Source: Izemoplasma sp964435595 (GTDB taxonomy: Bacteria; Bacillota_I; Bacilli_A; Izemoplasmatales; Izemoplasmataceae). Taken from it: 42,365 nt of DNA. The DNA lies in contig CAYSZV010000018.1 in assembly GCA_964435595.1 (NCBI GenBank), positions 1 to 42,365 on the forward strand, given 5' to 3'. Positions 34,036-41,321 of this stretch are shown here, piece by piece (within the stretch, counting starts at the first letter, position 1; every line of letters starts with the position of its first letter). A model generated the notes under the pieces. The model had not been told where the DNA came from. It ran no database searches and worked only from the letters and a program-made list of their open reading frames with translations. A program made the translations under genes and the position numbers.

Positions 34036-36039
34036 CTACTTCAATATATCATATAACTTAATTTGAGAATTAACAGGTTTTTTCTTATTCCTTTTATAGC
34101 TATATTCCGATTTTATATTTTCTCTCGCTTTTACATTATCCTCTAGTTGGATGTTCAAAAGTCTAATTAATTTATTGCGGTTTTGGCGATCAGTAATTGG
34201 TAATACTAGTTCAATTCTGTTTTCCATATTTCTAGTCATTAAATCAGCACTACCAATATATACTTTTTCATTTCCATTATTATGAAAATAGTATATTCTC
34301 ATATGTTCTAGATATCTACCCACGATTGATTGAACTGAGATGTTTTCTGACAAGCCCTCTACACCAGGATTGACACAACATATACCTCTAATAATCAAAT
34401 CAACTTTGACACCCTTTTGAGATGCTTCATAGATTTTATCTATCATTATAACATCTGTAATAGAGTTCATTTTGAAGATCAAATGTCCATTACCAAACTC
34501 TTTATGGTATTTTATTTCTTCATCAATCAAATCAATAAAGTGGTTTCGAATATTAAATGGTGATGCTATCAATTTATTGTATGTAGGCTTTTGACCAAAG
34601 CTAGAAACATAGTTGAAAAACTTCGTTGCGTCATCACCAAACATTTTTTTAGATGTAAAATATGAAATATCTGTATAAATTTTAGCATTGATTTCATTAT
34701 AATTCCCTGTTGAAAAATGAACAAATCTCTCGATTTTGTCTTCTTCTTTTCTAACAATCAACATAACTTTACTATGTGTCTTCAATTCATGAACACCATA
34801 AATAACATGCGCTCCACTTCGTTCCAATTCATTTCCCCAATAAAGATTGTTCTCTTCATCAAAACGAGCTCTGAGTTCAAATAAAACAGTTACTTGAATT
34901 CCTTTGTCTGCTGCTCTAAGTAATTCTTTAATAATATTAGATTCTTTATTTGTTCGGTAGATTGTTTGTTTAATTGCCAATACGTTGTCATCATCAACAC
35001 TTTCTCTTAACAATCGAACAACTGGATCATATGAATGAAAAGGATGAAGTAGCATTACATCTTTTTTACGTAGCACGTCAAAGATCGGTTGTTCTTTAAA
35101 CACTTGTGGCTCGATTGGAGTGATTAGTGGATATAAAAGAGTCGGGTATTTCTTTCCAACCAAATCAACTAGTTCATCTAAAAATCTAAGATTAATTGGA
35201 CCATCAATCTTGAATATAAATCTTCCTGATAGTTCCAATTGATTTTTTAAGAAATCTAATATTTCTACTGAAACTGAGTTGCTGATTTCTAAACGAACAG
35301 CCTTTCCTCTTTTACGATTTCTTAATTCCGACATAACACTCTTTGCAAAATCATCAGAATGATCATCAAACTCTAAATCCATATCTCTTGTAATTCTAAA
35401 TGGAACCACTTCTTCAATCGTTAATCCTTCGAAAAAGATGCCAACGTTATTAATAATAATATCTTCTAACAGAATATATTGATCTTTCTTCAATTTCACA
35501 ACACGGCTTATGTTAGACGGTACTGTTACAATTGAATATTGTATTTTCCCTTGAGAATCCGTTAATCTGACGATTAAATACAAACTAAGATTAGGTAACA
35601 AAGGAAATGGAAGATAATTACTAAATGTAATTGGCGTAAGCACAGGATAAATCATATTCTTAAAATACGTATCAATTTTTATTTTTTGGCTTTGTTTTAA
35701 ACTAAAATATGATTTTATTTTTGCAAACTCTCTTAATTCAACAAGTTTTTCATTGTAAATTTGGTATTGCATATCAACCAACTCTTTAGAATATTTTAAC
35801 ATCGCTCTTAAATATTCTCTTGGCACCATCCCTGTCTTTTTATCAGGTTTATTCAATCCCAAATCAATTTGTCCTTTCATACCAGAAACACGAATCATAA
35901 AATACTCATCAAAATTCGACGAAAAGATCGATAAAAATCGAAGTTGTTCTAGTATCGGATTTCCTGCATCAACTGCTTCTTCTAATACTCGTTTATTAAA
36001 CTGAAGCCAGCTTATTTCTCTTCCTTGATAGTTCATCAT
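34036..36039 (-). CDS. ppk: Polyphosphate kinase 1
   Basis: Reversibly polymerises the gamma-phosphate of ATP into polyphosphate. At 667 residues it is close to the usual length. The N-terminal domain starts REISWLQFNKRVLEEA; the phosphohistidine is His422 in ELKTHSKVMLIV; RFVHFSTGNYNE and the second catalytic histidine region LEHMRIYYFHNNG near 585 follow. The start overlaps the ppx stop by 4 bp (ATGA), so synthesis and degradation enzymes are made together. Together with the VTC gene it gives this strain two possible polyphosphate-making systems. Confidence 0.96.
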   Translation of the reverse strand: MMNYQGREISWLQFNKRVLEEAVDAGNPILEQLRFLSIFSSNFDEYFMIRVSGMKGQIDLGLNKPDKKTGMVPREYLRAMLKYSKELVDMQYQIYNEKLVELREFAKIKSYFSLKQSQKIKIDTYFKNMIYPVLTPITFSNYLPFPLLPNLSLYLIVRLTDSQGKIQYSIVTVPSNISRVVKLKKDQYILLEDIIINNVGIFFEGLTIEEVVPFRITRDMDLEFDDHSDDFAKSVMSELRNRKRGKAVRLEISNSVSVEILDFLKNQLELSGRFIFKIDGPINLRFLDELVDLVGKKYPTLLYPLITPIEPQVFKEQPIFDVLRKKDVMLLHPFHSYDPVVRLLRESVDDDNVLAIKQTIYRTNKESNIIKELLRAADKGIQVTVLFELRARFDEENNLYWGNELERSGAHVIYGVHELKTHSKVMLIVRKEEDKIERFVHFSTGNYNEINAKIYTDISYFTSKKMFGDDATKFFNYVSSFGQKPTYNKLIASPFNIRNHFIDLIDEEIKYHKEFGNGHLIFKMNSITDVIMIDKIYEASQKGVKVDLIIRGICCVNPGVEGLSENISVQSIVGRYLEHMRIYYFHNNGNEKVYIGSADLMTRNMENRIELVLPITDRQNRNKLIRLLNIQLEDNVKARENIKSEYSYKRNKKKPVNSQIKLYDILK

Positions 36040-36944
36040 TTTCCATAGATCCTTTCAATTAAAACACCTTCACGCAATGCCGTACCACTACATACATAGT
36101 AAGGACTCTTTACATATTTATATAACAGTTCAAACATAAAGATAGAAGGAATTAAAATATCTGCTCGATTGTCTGAAACACCTTCGATATTCTCTATTTC
36201 CTCAATTGTTAGTAATTGAAGCAACTTTCTCGTTCTTCTAATTTGTTCTAGTTTCATTGTATAGCCATGTGCTGATTCATCTCTTTTCGTAATATATTTA
36301 TCGATTCTTGCCATATTACGACTACTACCACCCACAACAACCAAAGGAGTTCCTAGTCCTTTTAGCCAAGGGAGTTTATCAAATTGATCGATTGCAAACT
36401 TTTTATATGTTTTCATCTCTTTTTTATTTGGTATTGGATCAGGAATCATACTTCTAAGTACAATACTACCGAAATCCAGACTATGATAATGCACTGGTTC
36501 ATCATTTTTAAAGTAAACCAGTTCCATAGATCCCCCACCAAGATCGACATAAAGACCTTCTTCTTGATGTTTTAAATATGTTTTCATTCCTTGAAATCCA
36601 AGCAAACACTCTTCATCTTCAGATAAAATACGGATATCATATCCGGTCTCTTCTTTTACACGCGATAATACGTCTTGAGAATTTTTTGCCATACGAATGG
36701 TTTGAGTTGCAAAAACTGTGAAATCCACCATTTTAAACCTTTTTTCTATTGCTTTATAACGGTTTAATACCACGATCAACTTTGCGATACCATCCTCTGT
36801 TAATATGTCATCTTTTAAGTATTGACGTAAACGTACTGATTCTTTTTCATTCCACAATTCATGGTATTGTATTTCATCTATCAATCCATAAATTACAATT
36901 CTTACAGTATTACTTCCGATATCAATCATACCGTATCTAACCAT
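36036..36944 (-). CDS. ppx: Exopolyphosphatase / Ppx-GppA phosphatase
   Basis: A 302-residue short-form Ppx/GppA enzyme of the ASKHA fold, which removes terminal phosphates from polyphosphate or hydrolyses pppGpp. The phosphate loops are clear: GMIDIGSNTVRIVIY at the N-terminus, FATQTIR, LSEDEE with the catalytic glutamate near 121, and VDLGGGSMEL near 147-156. The C-terminal HD domain of long forms is absent. AGAGGTGA precedes the ATG. It is first in the operon ppx-ppk-DUF1543. Confidence 0.93.
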   Translation of the reverse strand: MVRYGMIDIGSNTVRIVIYGLIDEIQYHELWNEKESVRLRQYLKDDILTEDGIAKLIVVLNRYKAIEKRFKMVDFTVFATQTIRMAKNSQDVLSRVKEETGYDIRILSEDEECLLGFQGMKTYLKHQEEGLYVDLGGGSMELVYFKNDEPVHYHSLDFGSIVLRSMIPDPIPNKKEMKTYKKFAIDQFDKLPWLKGLGTPLVVVGGSSRNMARIDKYITKRDESAHGYTMKLEQIRRTRKLLQLLTIEEIENIEGVSDNRADILIPSIFMFELLYKYVKSPYYVCSGTALREGVLIERIYGK

Positions 36945-36965
36945 TCACATCACCTCTTGATATAT

Positions 36966-36974
36966 ATTATATCA
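36966..36974 (-). promoter_or_regulatory. Extended -10 promoter of the ppx-ppk operon
   Basis: Minus strand TGATATAAT (36974-36966), directly after the terminator of the preceding small gene and about 20 bp before the ppx ATG. Confidence 0.6.
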
Positions 36975-36978
36975 TATG

Positions 36979-37011
36979 AAAAGTGTCTTCCTAACATTTA
37001 GGTAGACACTT
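36979..37011 (-). terminator. Terminator overlapping the end of the Bfd-like gene
   Basis: Minus-strand stem AAGTGTCT+CCTAA with TTAGG+AGACACTT (37011-36981, one mismatch, 3-nt loop) followed by TTTTC. One arm lies inside the last codons of the small gene. Confidence 0.75.
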
Positions 37012-37207
37012 GTTTATTATTTTGCTTTTCCAGATACTTTACGAATCGTTTTTTATTCTTTTTTTTACAAGAAGAACACTTCGTTCCAATCTTAGTATTC
37101 TTTTGAAGTAGTTTAAATTCTGTAGTCCCATCTTTGATTTCGTTCTTCATATCAGCTTTTGTTACTTTGTGACAACTACAAATATACTCTTTTTTCGCTT
37201 TACCCAT
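36998..37207 (-). CDS. Small cysteine-rich protein, Bfd-like [2Fe-2S] domain
   Basis: A 69-residue basic protein. Four cysteines in the pattern C-x-C (YICSCHKVT) and C-x2-C (GTKCSSCKKK), about 32 residues apart, match the Bfd-like [2Fe-2S]-binding domain, including the T-x-A/G-T-x-C-x-x-C ending. Such domains act in iron mobilisation or in redox enzymes. The C-terminal tail is Lys/Asn/Gln-rich. The ATG at 37207 is chosen because GAGGTGG lies just upstream; the longer frame starts inside that region. It has its own promoter and terminator, so it is a free-standing gene. Confidence 0.7.
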   Translation of the reverse strand: MGKAKKEYICSCHKVTKADMKNEIKDGTTEFKLLQKNTKIGTKCSSCKKKNKKRFVKYLEKQNNKQVST

Positions 37208-37231
37208 AAGACCCACCTCATTCATACAAAG

Positions 37232-37259
37232 ATTATATCATATTTATAATAATTGTAAA
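37232..37259 (-). promoter_or_regulatory. Promoter of the Bfd-like gene
   Basis: Minus strand TTTACA (37259-37254), 16-nt spacer, TATAAT (37237-37232) with the TGA extension upstream. One of the best promoters in the window. Confidence 0.7.
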
Positions 37260-37270
37260 AAGTAACACTC

Positions 37271-37295
37271 AAAAAGACACCAATTTGGTGTCTTT
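37271..37295 (-). terminator. Terminator of the ROK kinase gene
   Basis: Minus-strand 9-bp stem AAAGACACC/GGTGTCTTT with a 5-nt loop followed by TT and GAG, soon after the stop codon. Confidence 0.8.
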
Positions 37296-37305
37296 CATAC
37301 AAACT

Positions 37306-38250
37306 CTATTTATTCTTTTTGATATGTGCTTTTACTAAATGGTACGCTCCATAAATCACTGCATTATCACCTAGTTTAGACTTTTCTATTATTGTATTTT
37401 TGTACATCCCTGTCATCGAATGTGCTTTGGTATGTTTCTTAATATCCTCTAGTAATTCATCGCCGAATGAATCAATAATTCCTCCTCCTACAATGACAAG
37501 ATCAGGATTAAAAACATTAATTACACTACCCATTCCCATACCTAAGTAATCAACAAATTGTTCCATCGCATCCATTACAACTGGATCTTTATCATCACAT
37601 GCTTGTCTCAATTTAGAACTTTTGATAACTCCACTATGGGCATCATCTATTAGCGTTGAAATTCTACCTCTTTTTTCTTGATTTAAAATATATGAAATGA
37701 TTCCTTTTTTCGAAGCATAGCTTTCTAAGCATCCATAATTTCCGCAACTACATTGGACACCATCTCTTTGTACGACAATATGTCCTAATTCTCCTGCAAA
37801 TCCTTGTCCGATATACAAATCACCATTAATAATGATTCCTCCACCAAGACCTGTTCCGGGAAACAATCCAATAACATTTAGATAATCTAATTTAAGTTCT
37901 TTGTACTCACCATAAGTTCCCATATTAACATCATTACCAATTCTAACTTCCAAATCATATCTGTGTTTTAAGTCTGAAGCTAAATCATACTTTTTGATTG
38001 GTAAATTTGGTGCAAAGACCACAAATCCTTTTGAATTAACAATACCAGGAAAGCCAATTCCAATCCCTTTTACCTTCTCTTTGGAACGCTCTAATAGCGT
38101 ATCAATTACTTTATAAACTTGATTTATAAATATCTTTTGTCCAGCTTCAGCTCTAGAAGCTCTTTTTTCTTTATCAACGATTGTCCCGTTTTTATCAAAC
38201 AAGGCACCTAAAATCTTTGTTCCACCAATGTCCAGTCCTAAAATTGCCAT
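37306..38250 (-). CDS. ROK family sugar kinase (glucokinase-like)
   Basis: A 314-residue kinase that phosphorylates a hexose, most often glucose, with ATP. The phosphate-binding DIGGTKILGALFD opens the protein. Catalytic Asp107 is in RIGNDVNMG, GTGLGGGI follows at about 132-139, and the ROK zinc motif is intact with H157, C167, C169 and C174 (CSCGNYGC). There is no N-terminal HTH, so it is an enzyme and not a repressor. Its own promoter has TTGATT-N18-TATAAT. It could feed glucose released by the GH3 enzyme into glycolysis. Confidence 0.9.
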   Translation of the reverse strand: MAILGLDIGGTKILGALFDKNGTIVDKEKRASRAEAGQKIFINQVYKVIDTLLERSKEKVKGIGIGFPGIVNSKGFVVFAPNLPIKKYDLASDLKHRYDLEVRIGNDVNMGTYGEYKELKLDYLNVIGLFPGTGLGGGIIINGDLYIGQGFAGELGHIVVQRDGVQCSCGNYGCLESYASKKGIISYILNQEKRGRISTLIDDAHSGVIKSSKLRQACDDKDPVVMDAMEQFVDYLGMGMGSVINVFNPDLVIVGGGIIDSFGDELLEDIKKHTKAHSMTGMYKNTIIEKSKLGDNAVIYGAYHLVKAHIKKNK

Positions 38251-38278
38251 ATGATTCCTCCTTGATACATTATATTCT

Positions 38279-38308
38279 ATTATAGCATTAATCCCTTTGA
38301 ATAATCAA
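38279..38308 (-). promoter_or_regulatory. Promoter of the ROK kinase gene
   Basis: Minus strand TTGATT (38308-38303), 18-nt spacer, TGCTATAAT ending at 38279. The -35 box overlaps the foot of the terminator of the ABC operon upstream. Confidence 0.65.
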
Positions 38309-38338
38309 AAAGCAATTCCATTAAATGAAATTGCTTTT
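38307..38338 (-). terminator. Terminator of the ABC-2 exporter operon
   Basis: Minus-strand AAAAGCAATT/AATTGCTTTT stem with weak extra pairs inside and a T tail, 4 bp after the permease stop. Confidence 0.8.
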
Positions 38339-38341
38339 GGT

Positions 38342-39220
38342 TTATAGTTTTGTTCTCGATAACTTCCAAACACTTAGAGCATAAAATACCAGTCCGAATC
38401 CAATCACACTGAGAAGCATTGCGAGATTTGAAAATTCGTAGTCTCCAACCTTTACAACGAGACCATAAAGGTTTGCATAGTTATCATATACTTCATCAGG
38501 TGCTCCATCAAACACTTTTTCAATTGCAGAAGTCATATAAATTTTTCTCATTAGTGTAACTGCATGTGCTGTTGGCAGTACATTCATCACGTTTTGAACG
38601 GTTTTTCCTAAGACACCAATTGGAATATAGATTCCACCTAAGAATCCAATAAATGTACTAACCAATGTACTTAATAATCCAAATGCATTTTGGGTTTTCA
38701 TAAATATTGAAATATAGAAGAAGAAACTAGAAAATGACATAATAGATACCATAATGAATCCTAGAATTTTTAAAGTTTGTATAAGCGATAAAAATTCACC
38801 TCCAGAGGTCAAAATGTATATTTGTCCGACAATCAAATTCACCACAACCATCATAAATCCAATCACCCATGCGCTAACTAAATAACTTAAGGCTAAGGTG
38901 TTTCTACTAATTGGCGATGTATAAAAATCATCAATCAATCCTTTGTCTCTATCATTAATCAAATTTCCTAATGCACCTAGAGGTACTGTTACTGTTGACA
39001 CCGTTAAAAGTCCTGCCATAATCCAAGAACTAACAAGCCAATTAATGCCTTCAACATTTTGATAGGCATCAGCTAAATTATCTGACTGCATTTTACCCAA
39101 AAACAATACGTACATTAATATTATAATGATAACACTTAGAAAACTAAAGAATACACTTGCTTTGTCTCTTAAATAATTCAATATATTTCTTCTTATGAGT
39201 TGTAATAATACATTCATCAT
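38342..39220 (-). CDS. ABC-2 type transporter permease
   Basis: A 292-residue membrane subunit of an exporter, with six predicted helices. An N-terminal amphipathic stretch and a large outside loop between helices 1 and 2 are followed by DRDKGLIDDFYTSPISRNTLALSYL, typical of ABC-2 (DrrB/NodJ-like) permeases. Its start overlaps the ATPase stop by 4 bp (ATGA); a second ATG follows at once. Together with the ATPase it forms a complete exporter. Cargo is unknown: drugs, lipids or polysaccharides are usual for the family. Confidence 0.9.
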   Translation of the reverse strand: MMNVLLQLIRRNILNYLRDKASVFFSFLSVIIIILMYVLFLGKMQSDNLADAYQNVEGINWLVSSWIMAGLLTVSTVTVPLGALGNLINDRDKGLIDDFYTSPISRNTLALSYLVSAWVIGFMMVVVNLIVGQIYILTSGGEFLSLIQTLKILGFIMVSIMSFSSFFFYISIFMKTQNAFGLLSTLVSTFIGFLGGIYIPIGVLGKTVQNVMNVLPTAHAVTLMRKIYMTSAIEKVFDGAPDEVYDNYANLYGLVVKVGDYEFSNLAMLLSVIGFGLVFYALSVWKLSRTKL

Positions 39221-40125
39221 TTATCACCCAACTCTCTACCAGTAATGTTAACAAAAACATCATCCATACTACCTCTAAGTATTTCAAAATCTTTAATATA
39301 ATCTGAATATTTTTTAACAAAAGCAATCCCTTCGAAACTGCTTTCTAGATTGATATTGATTGCATCGTTTGAAGGATAATATGGAACCTTATCTTCTTTC
39401 AATATTTTCTCGAGTCCTTTAAGTGGAATAATCTTGATTCGATCATGTGAATATCTAGTGCGCAAGTCTTCACTTGTCCCTTTAGCCAAAATCTTACCAT
39501 TGTCTATGACAATAACATAATTTGCATCCATTGCCTCTTCCATATAATGAGTCGTTAAAAATATTGTTACATTTTCTTCTGTACGCAATCGATTGATCAA
39601 AGTCCAAATATCTTTTCTACTTTTCGGATCAAGTCCTGTAGTAGGTTCATCAAGTATCAGCAATTTTGGCCAATTCAATAAAGCTCTAGCGATATCAGCT
39701 TTCCTTTTTTGTCCACCAGACAATTTCCCATAACGTTGTTCATAAAACGGTCTGATTTCAAGCAAATTATTGATGTTATCTACACGTTCTTCTAATTGTT
39801 CATTTGTCATTCCATAAAATGAAGCTCGTATTTGAAGGTTTTCTTTGACTGTAAGTAATTTATCCAACATCGAATTTTGAAATACAATTCCAATATTTTG
39901 TCTTATCTTATTGTCATCTTTTCCTACTTCGTCCCCAAAAACTGTAATCGTACCATCTGTTTGTTCTAACAAAGTTGAAATAATATTAATAGTTGTACTT
40001 TTCCCAGCACCATTTGGCCCTAAAAAAGCAAAAAACGAGTCTTCTTCAACGTGAAAACTAATTCCCTTCACCGCTTCAATTTCTTCATAATTCTTAATCA
40101 AATTTTTCACTTCAATTGCATTCAT
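39217..40125 (-). CDS. ABC transporter ATP-binding protein (DrrA-like)
   Basis: A 302-residue ATPase. Walker A is GPNGAGKST at 36-44, followed by a Q loop, the signature LSGGQKRKADIARAL, Walker B LLILDEPTTGLD and the H-loop TTHYMEEA. A C-terminal extension of about 80 residues is of the DrrA type. The start at 40125 is set by AGAGGTG; the longer frame adds 20 residues that cross the promoter region. It pairs with the coupled permease and could not easily serve the distant NitT-like pair, which is an importer. Confidence 0.92.
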   Translation of the reverse strand: MNAIEVKNLIKNYEEIEAVKGISFHVEEDSFFAFLGPNGAGKSTTINIISTLLEQTDGTITVFGDEVGKDDNKIRQNIGIVFQNSMLDKLLTVKENLQIRASFYGMTNEQLEERVDNINNLLEIRPFYEQRYGKLSGGQKRKADIARALLNWPKLLILDEPTTGLDPKSRKDIWTLINRLRTEENVTIFLTTHYMEEAMDANYVIVIDNGKILAKGTSEDLRTRYSHDRIKIIPLKGLEKILKEDKVPYYPSNDAININLESSFEGIAFVKKYSDYIKDFEILRGSMDDVFVNITGRELGDK

Positions 40126-40167
40126 ATATTCACCTCTTGCAATAATAATATATAGTATATCTTCTTC

Positions 40168-40183
40168 ATTATAGCAAATTTGC
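40168..40183 (-). promoter_or_regulatory. Promoter of the ABC exporter with overlapping palindrome
   Basis: Minus strand TGCTATAAT (40176-40168) is an extended -10 box. The perfect palindrome GCAAATTTGC (40174-40183) overlaps its upstream edge and could be an operator. Confidence 0.5.
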
Positions 40184-40235
40184 AATATTGATACTATTAA
40201 ATCGATATTTTATTAGGTTTCACAACTACATAGTA

Positions 40236-40262
40236 AAAAAGAAGTCAAATCGACTTCTTTTT
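40236..40262 (-). terminator. Terminator of the XRE-B12 regulator gene
   Basis: Minus-strand 11-bp stem AAAAAGAAGTC/GACTTCTTTTT with a 5-nt loop, just after the stop codon. Confidence 0.85.
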
Positions 40263-40265
40263 GTT

Positions 40266-41120
40266 TTACATCTCTACAAATTTTTCAAGTTCACTTAAAT
40301 TACTTACAAAATATACATTTGAATGTTGTTCTAAATTTGCTTTATATAATAACCCTTGTCCTCCAATTGCAATGAGAAATTCATTAGGGAATTTTTCATT
40401 TAAATGATCAACTATGAAGGTTAAACTATTTATATTTTCATAAAGTGTAATTGAAATGAACACATACTTTGGCTTATAGTCTTCAATTACTTTATCTAAA
40501 CTCTTAACCGGAAGGTTCCCTCCAAGATATATTGTTTTGATCCCTAGTGTTTCTAGATAAGTGTTTACCATTTCAATTCCTAATGTATGTTTCTCTGAAC
40601 TAACAGAAAAAGAAACAGCCATTTTGTCTTTGATCGAACCAACATTTTTAACACTCAGATAATTCATTGTCTTTCTTATCATGTTAGTTGCGTAGTGTTC
40701 ATCTGCTTCTGTAATTTCACCAATCATCCATAAATTACCAATTTCATATAAAACATGTTTAAATATAACATCAATAATGACTGCGATTTTAAAATTTGGT
40801 AATACATCGTTTTCAAACAAGTTAAAAAACTCTCTCTCTTCCTTATTAATAAGTGAAGCTACCATTAATTCAATTATTTTCTTTTCGTCAACATCAGATT
40901 CAATACCCTCAAACACTTCATGGGTATGTCCTACCAAAACATCTATGGTTTCATTAAAGATTTGTGATAATGCCATTAATGTTTCTATTGTGGGTTGTCT
41001 AGTTCCTGCTTCATAATGTGCAACTGATGTTTGTGATACACCCAATAATTCTGCTAATTCTTTCTGACTATATTTCTCTTGGCTTCTAAGATGCTTAATA
41101 TTTCTACCTAATTCATTCAT
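40266..41120 (-). CDS. XRE-type regulator with B12-binding (CarH-like) sensor module
   Basis: A 284-residue regulator. Residues 1-62 are an XRE/Cro-type HTH (QKELAELLGVSQTSVAHYEAG). About 75-155 is a helical B12-binding cap with W131-x9-E141-H142, and 165-284 a Rossmann-like cobalamin domain with E176-x-H178-x-x-G181, then SIT near 223-225 and GGQG near 253. These are the marks of adenosylcobalamin photoreceptors of the CarH/LitR type, which normally carry a MerR HTH. Position 132 is Met, where Thermus CarH has a His used in the light-exposed state. The start has GAGGTGG upstream. It is divergent from the fasciclin lipoprotein gene and next to an ABC exporter; either may be its target. Confidence 0.83.
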   Translation of the reverse strand: MNELGRNIKHLRSQEKYSQKELAELLGVSQTSVAHYEAGTRQPTIETLMALSQIFNETIDVLVGHTHEVFEGIESDVDEKKIIELMVASLINKEEREFFNLFENDVLPNFKIAVIIDVIFKHVLYEIGNLWMIGEITEADEHYATNMIRKTMNYLSVKNVGSIKDKMAVSFSVSSEKHTLGIEMVNTYLETLGIKTIYLGGNLPVKSLDKVIEDYKPKYVFISITLYENINSLTFIVDHLNEKFPNEFLIAIGGQGLLYKANLEQHSNVYFVSNLSELEKFVEM

Positions 41121-41234
41121 GATGCCACCTCGTTTCGTTAATTACATATTAGCATATTTTTTATAAATTGTATAGCAATATGACTCATTGTAATAAAAAA
41201 TAGTGCATATTGTTAGATTCTCCGATTTTCTTGG

Positions 41235-41240
41235 TATATT
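41235..41240 (+). promoter_or_regulatory. Possible -10 box of the fasciclin lipoprotein gene
   Basis: TATATT with TTAGAT 16 nt upstream, in the divergent region after the XRE-B12 gene. A small GCGA/TCGC hairpin (near 41254-41266) lies in the presumed leader. Weak evidence. Confidence 0.35.
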
Positions 41241-41281
41241 ATGAAATCACAAAGCGACCAGATCGCATAAAAAAGAATTCG

Positions 41282-41321
41282 AAAGGAGAAGCTGATATCT
41301 CTATTATATCAGCATTATATT
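41282..41321 (+). promoter_or_regulatory. Ribosome site separated from ATG by a hairpin
   Basis: AAAGGAG at 41282-41288 is 33 nt before the ATG at 41322, too far for normal use. Between them is a perfect 8-bp hairpin GCTGATAT/ATATCAGC (41291-41298 with 41306-41313, 7-nt loop). If folded, it shortens the effective spacing to about 10 nt. Confidence 0.6.

Noticed and set aside
8552..36944. Genetic code 4 (TGA = Trp), as in many Mollicutes
   Set aside because: TGA ends several well-defined genes (RCC1 protein, ppx, GDPD, ABC ATPase), each at the family-expected end or overlapping the next start.
39217..40125. This ATPase as the missing subunit of the NitT/TauT-like pair at 5130-6814
   Set aside because: It is coupled to its own ABC-2 permease and is of the exporter DrrA type, more than 30 kb away.
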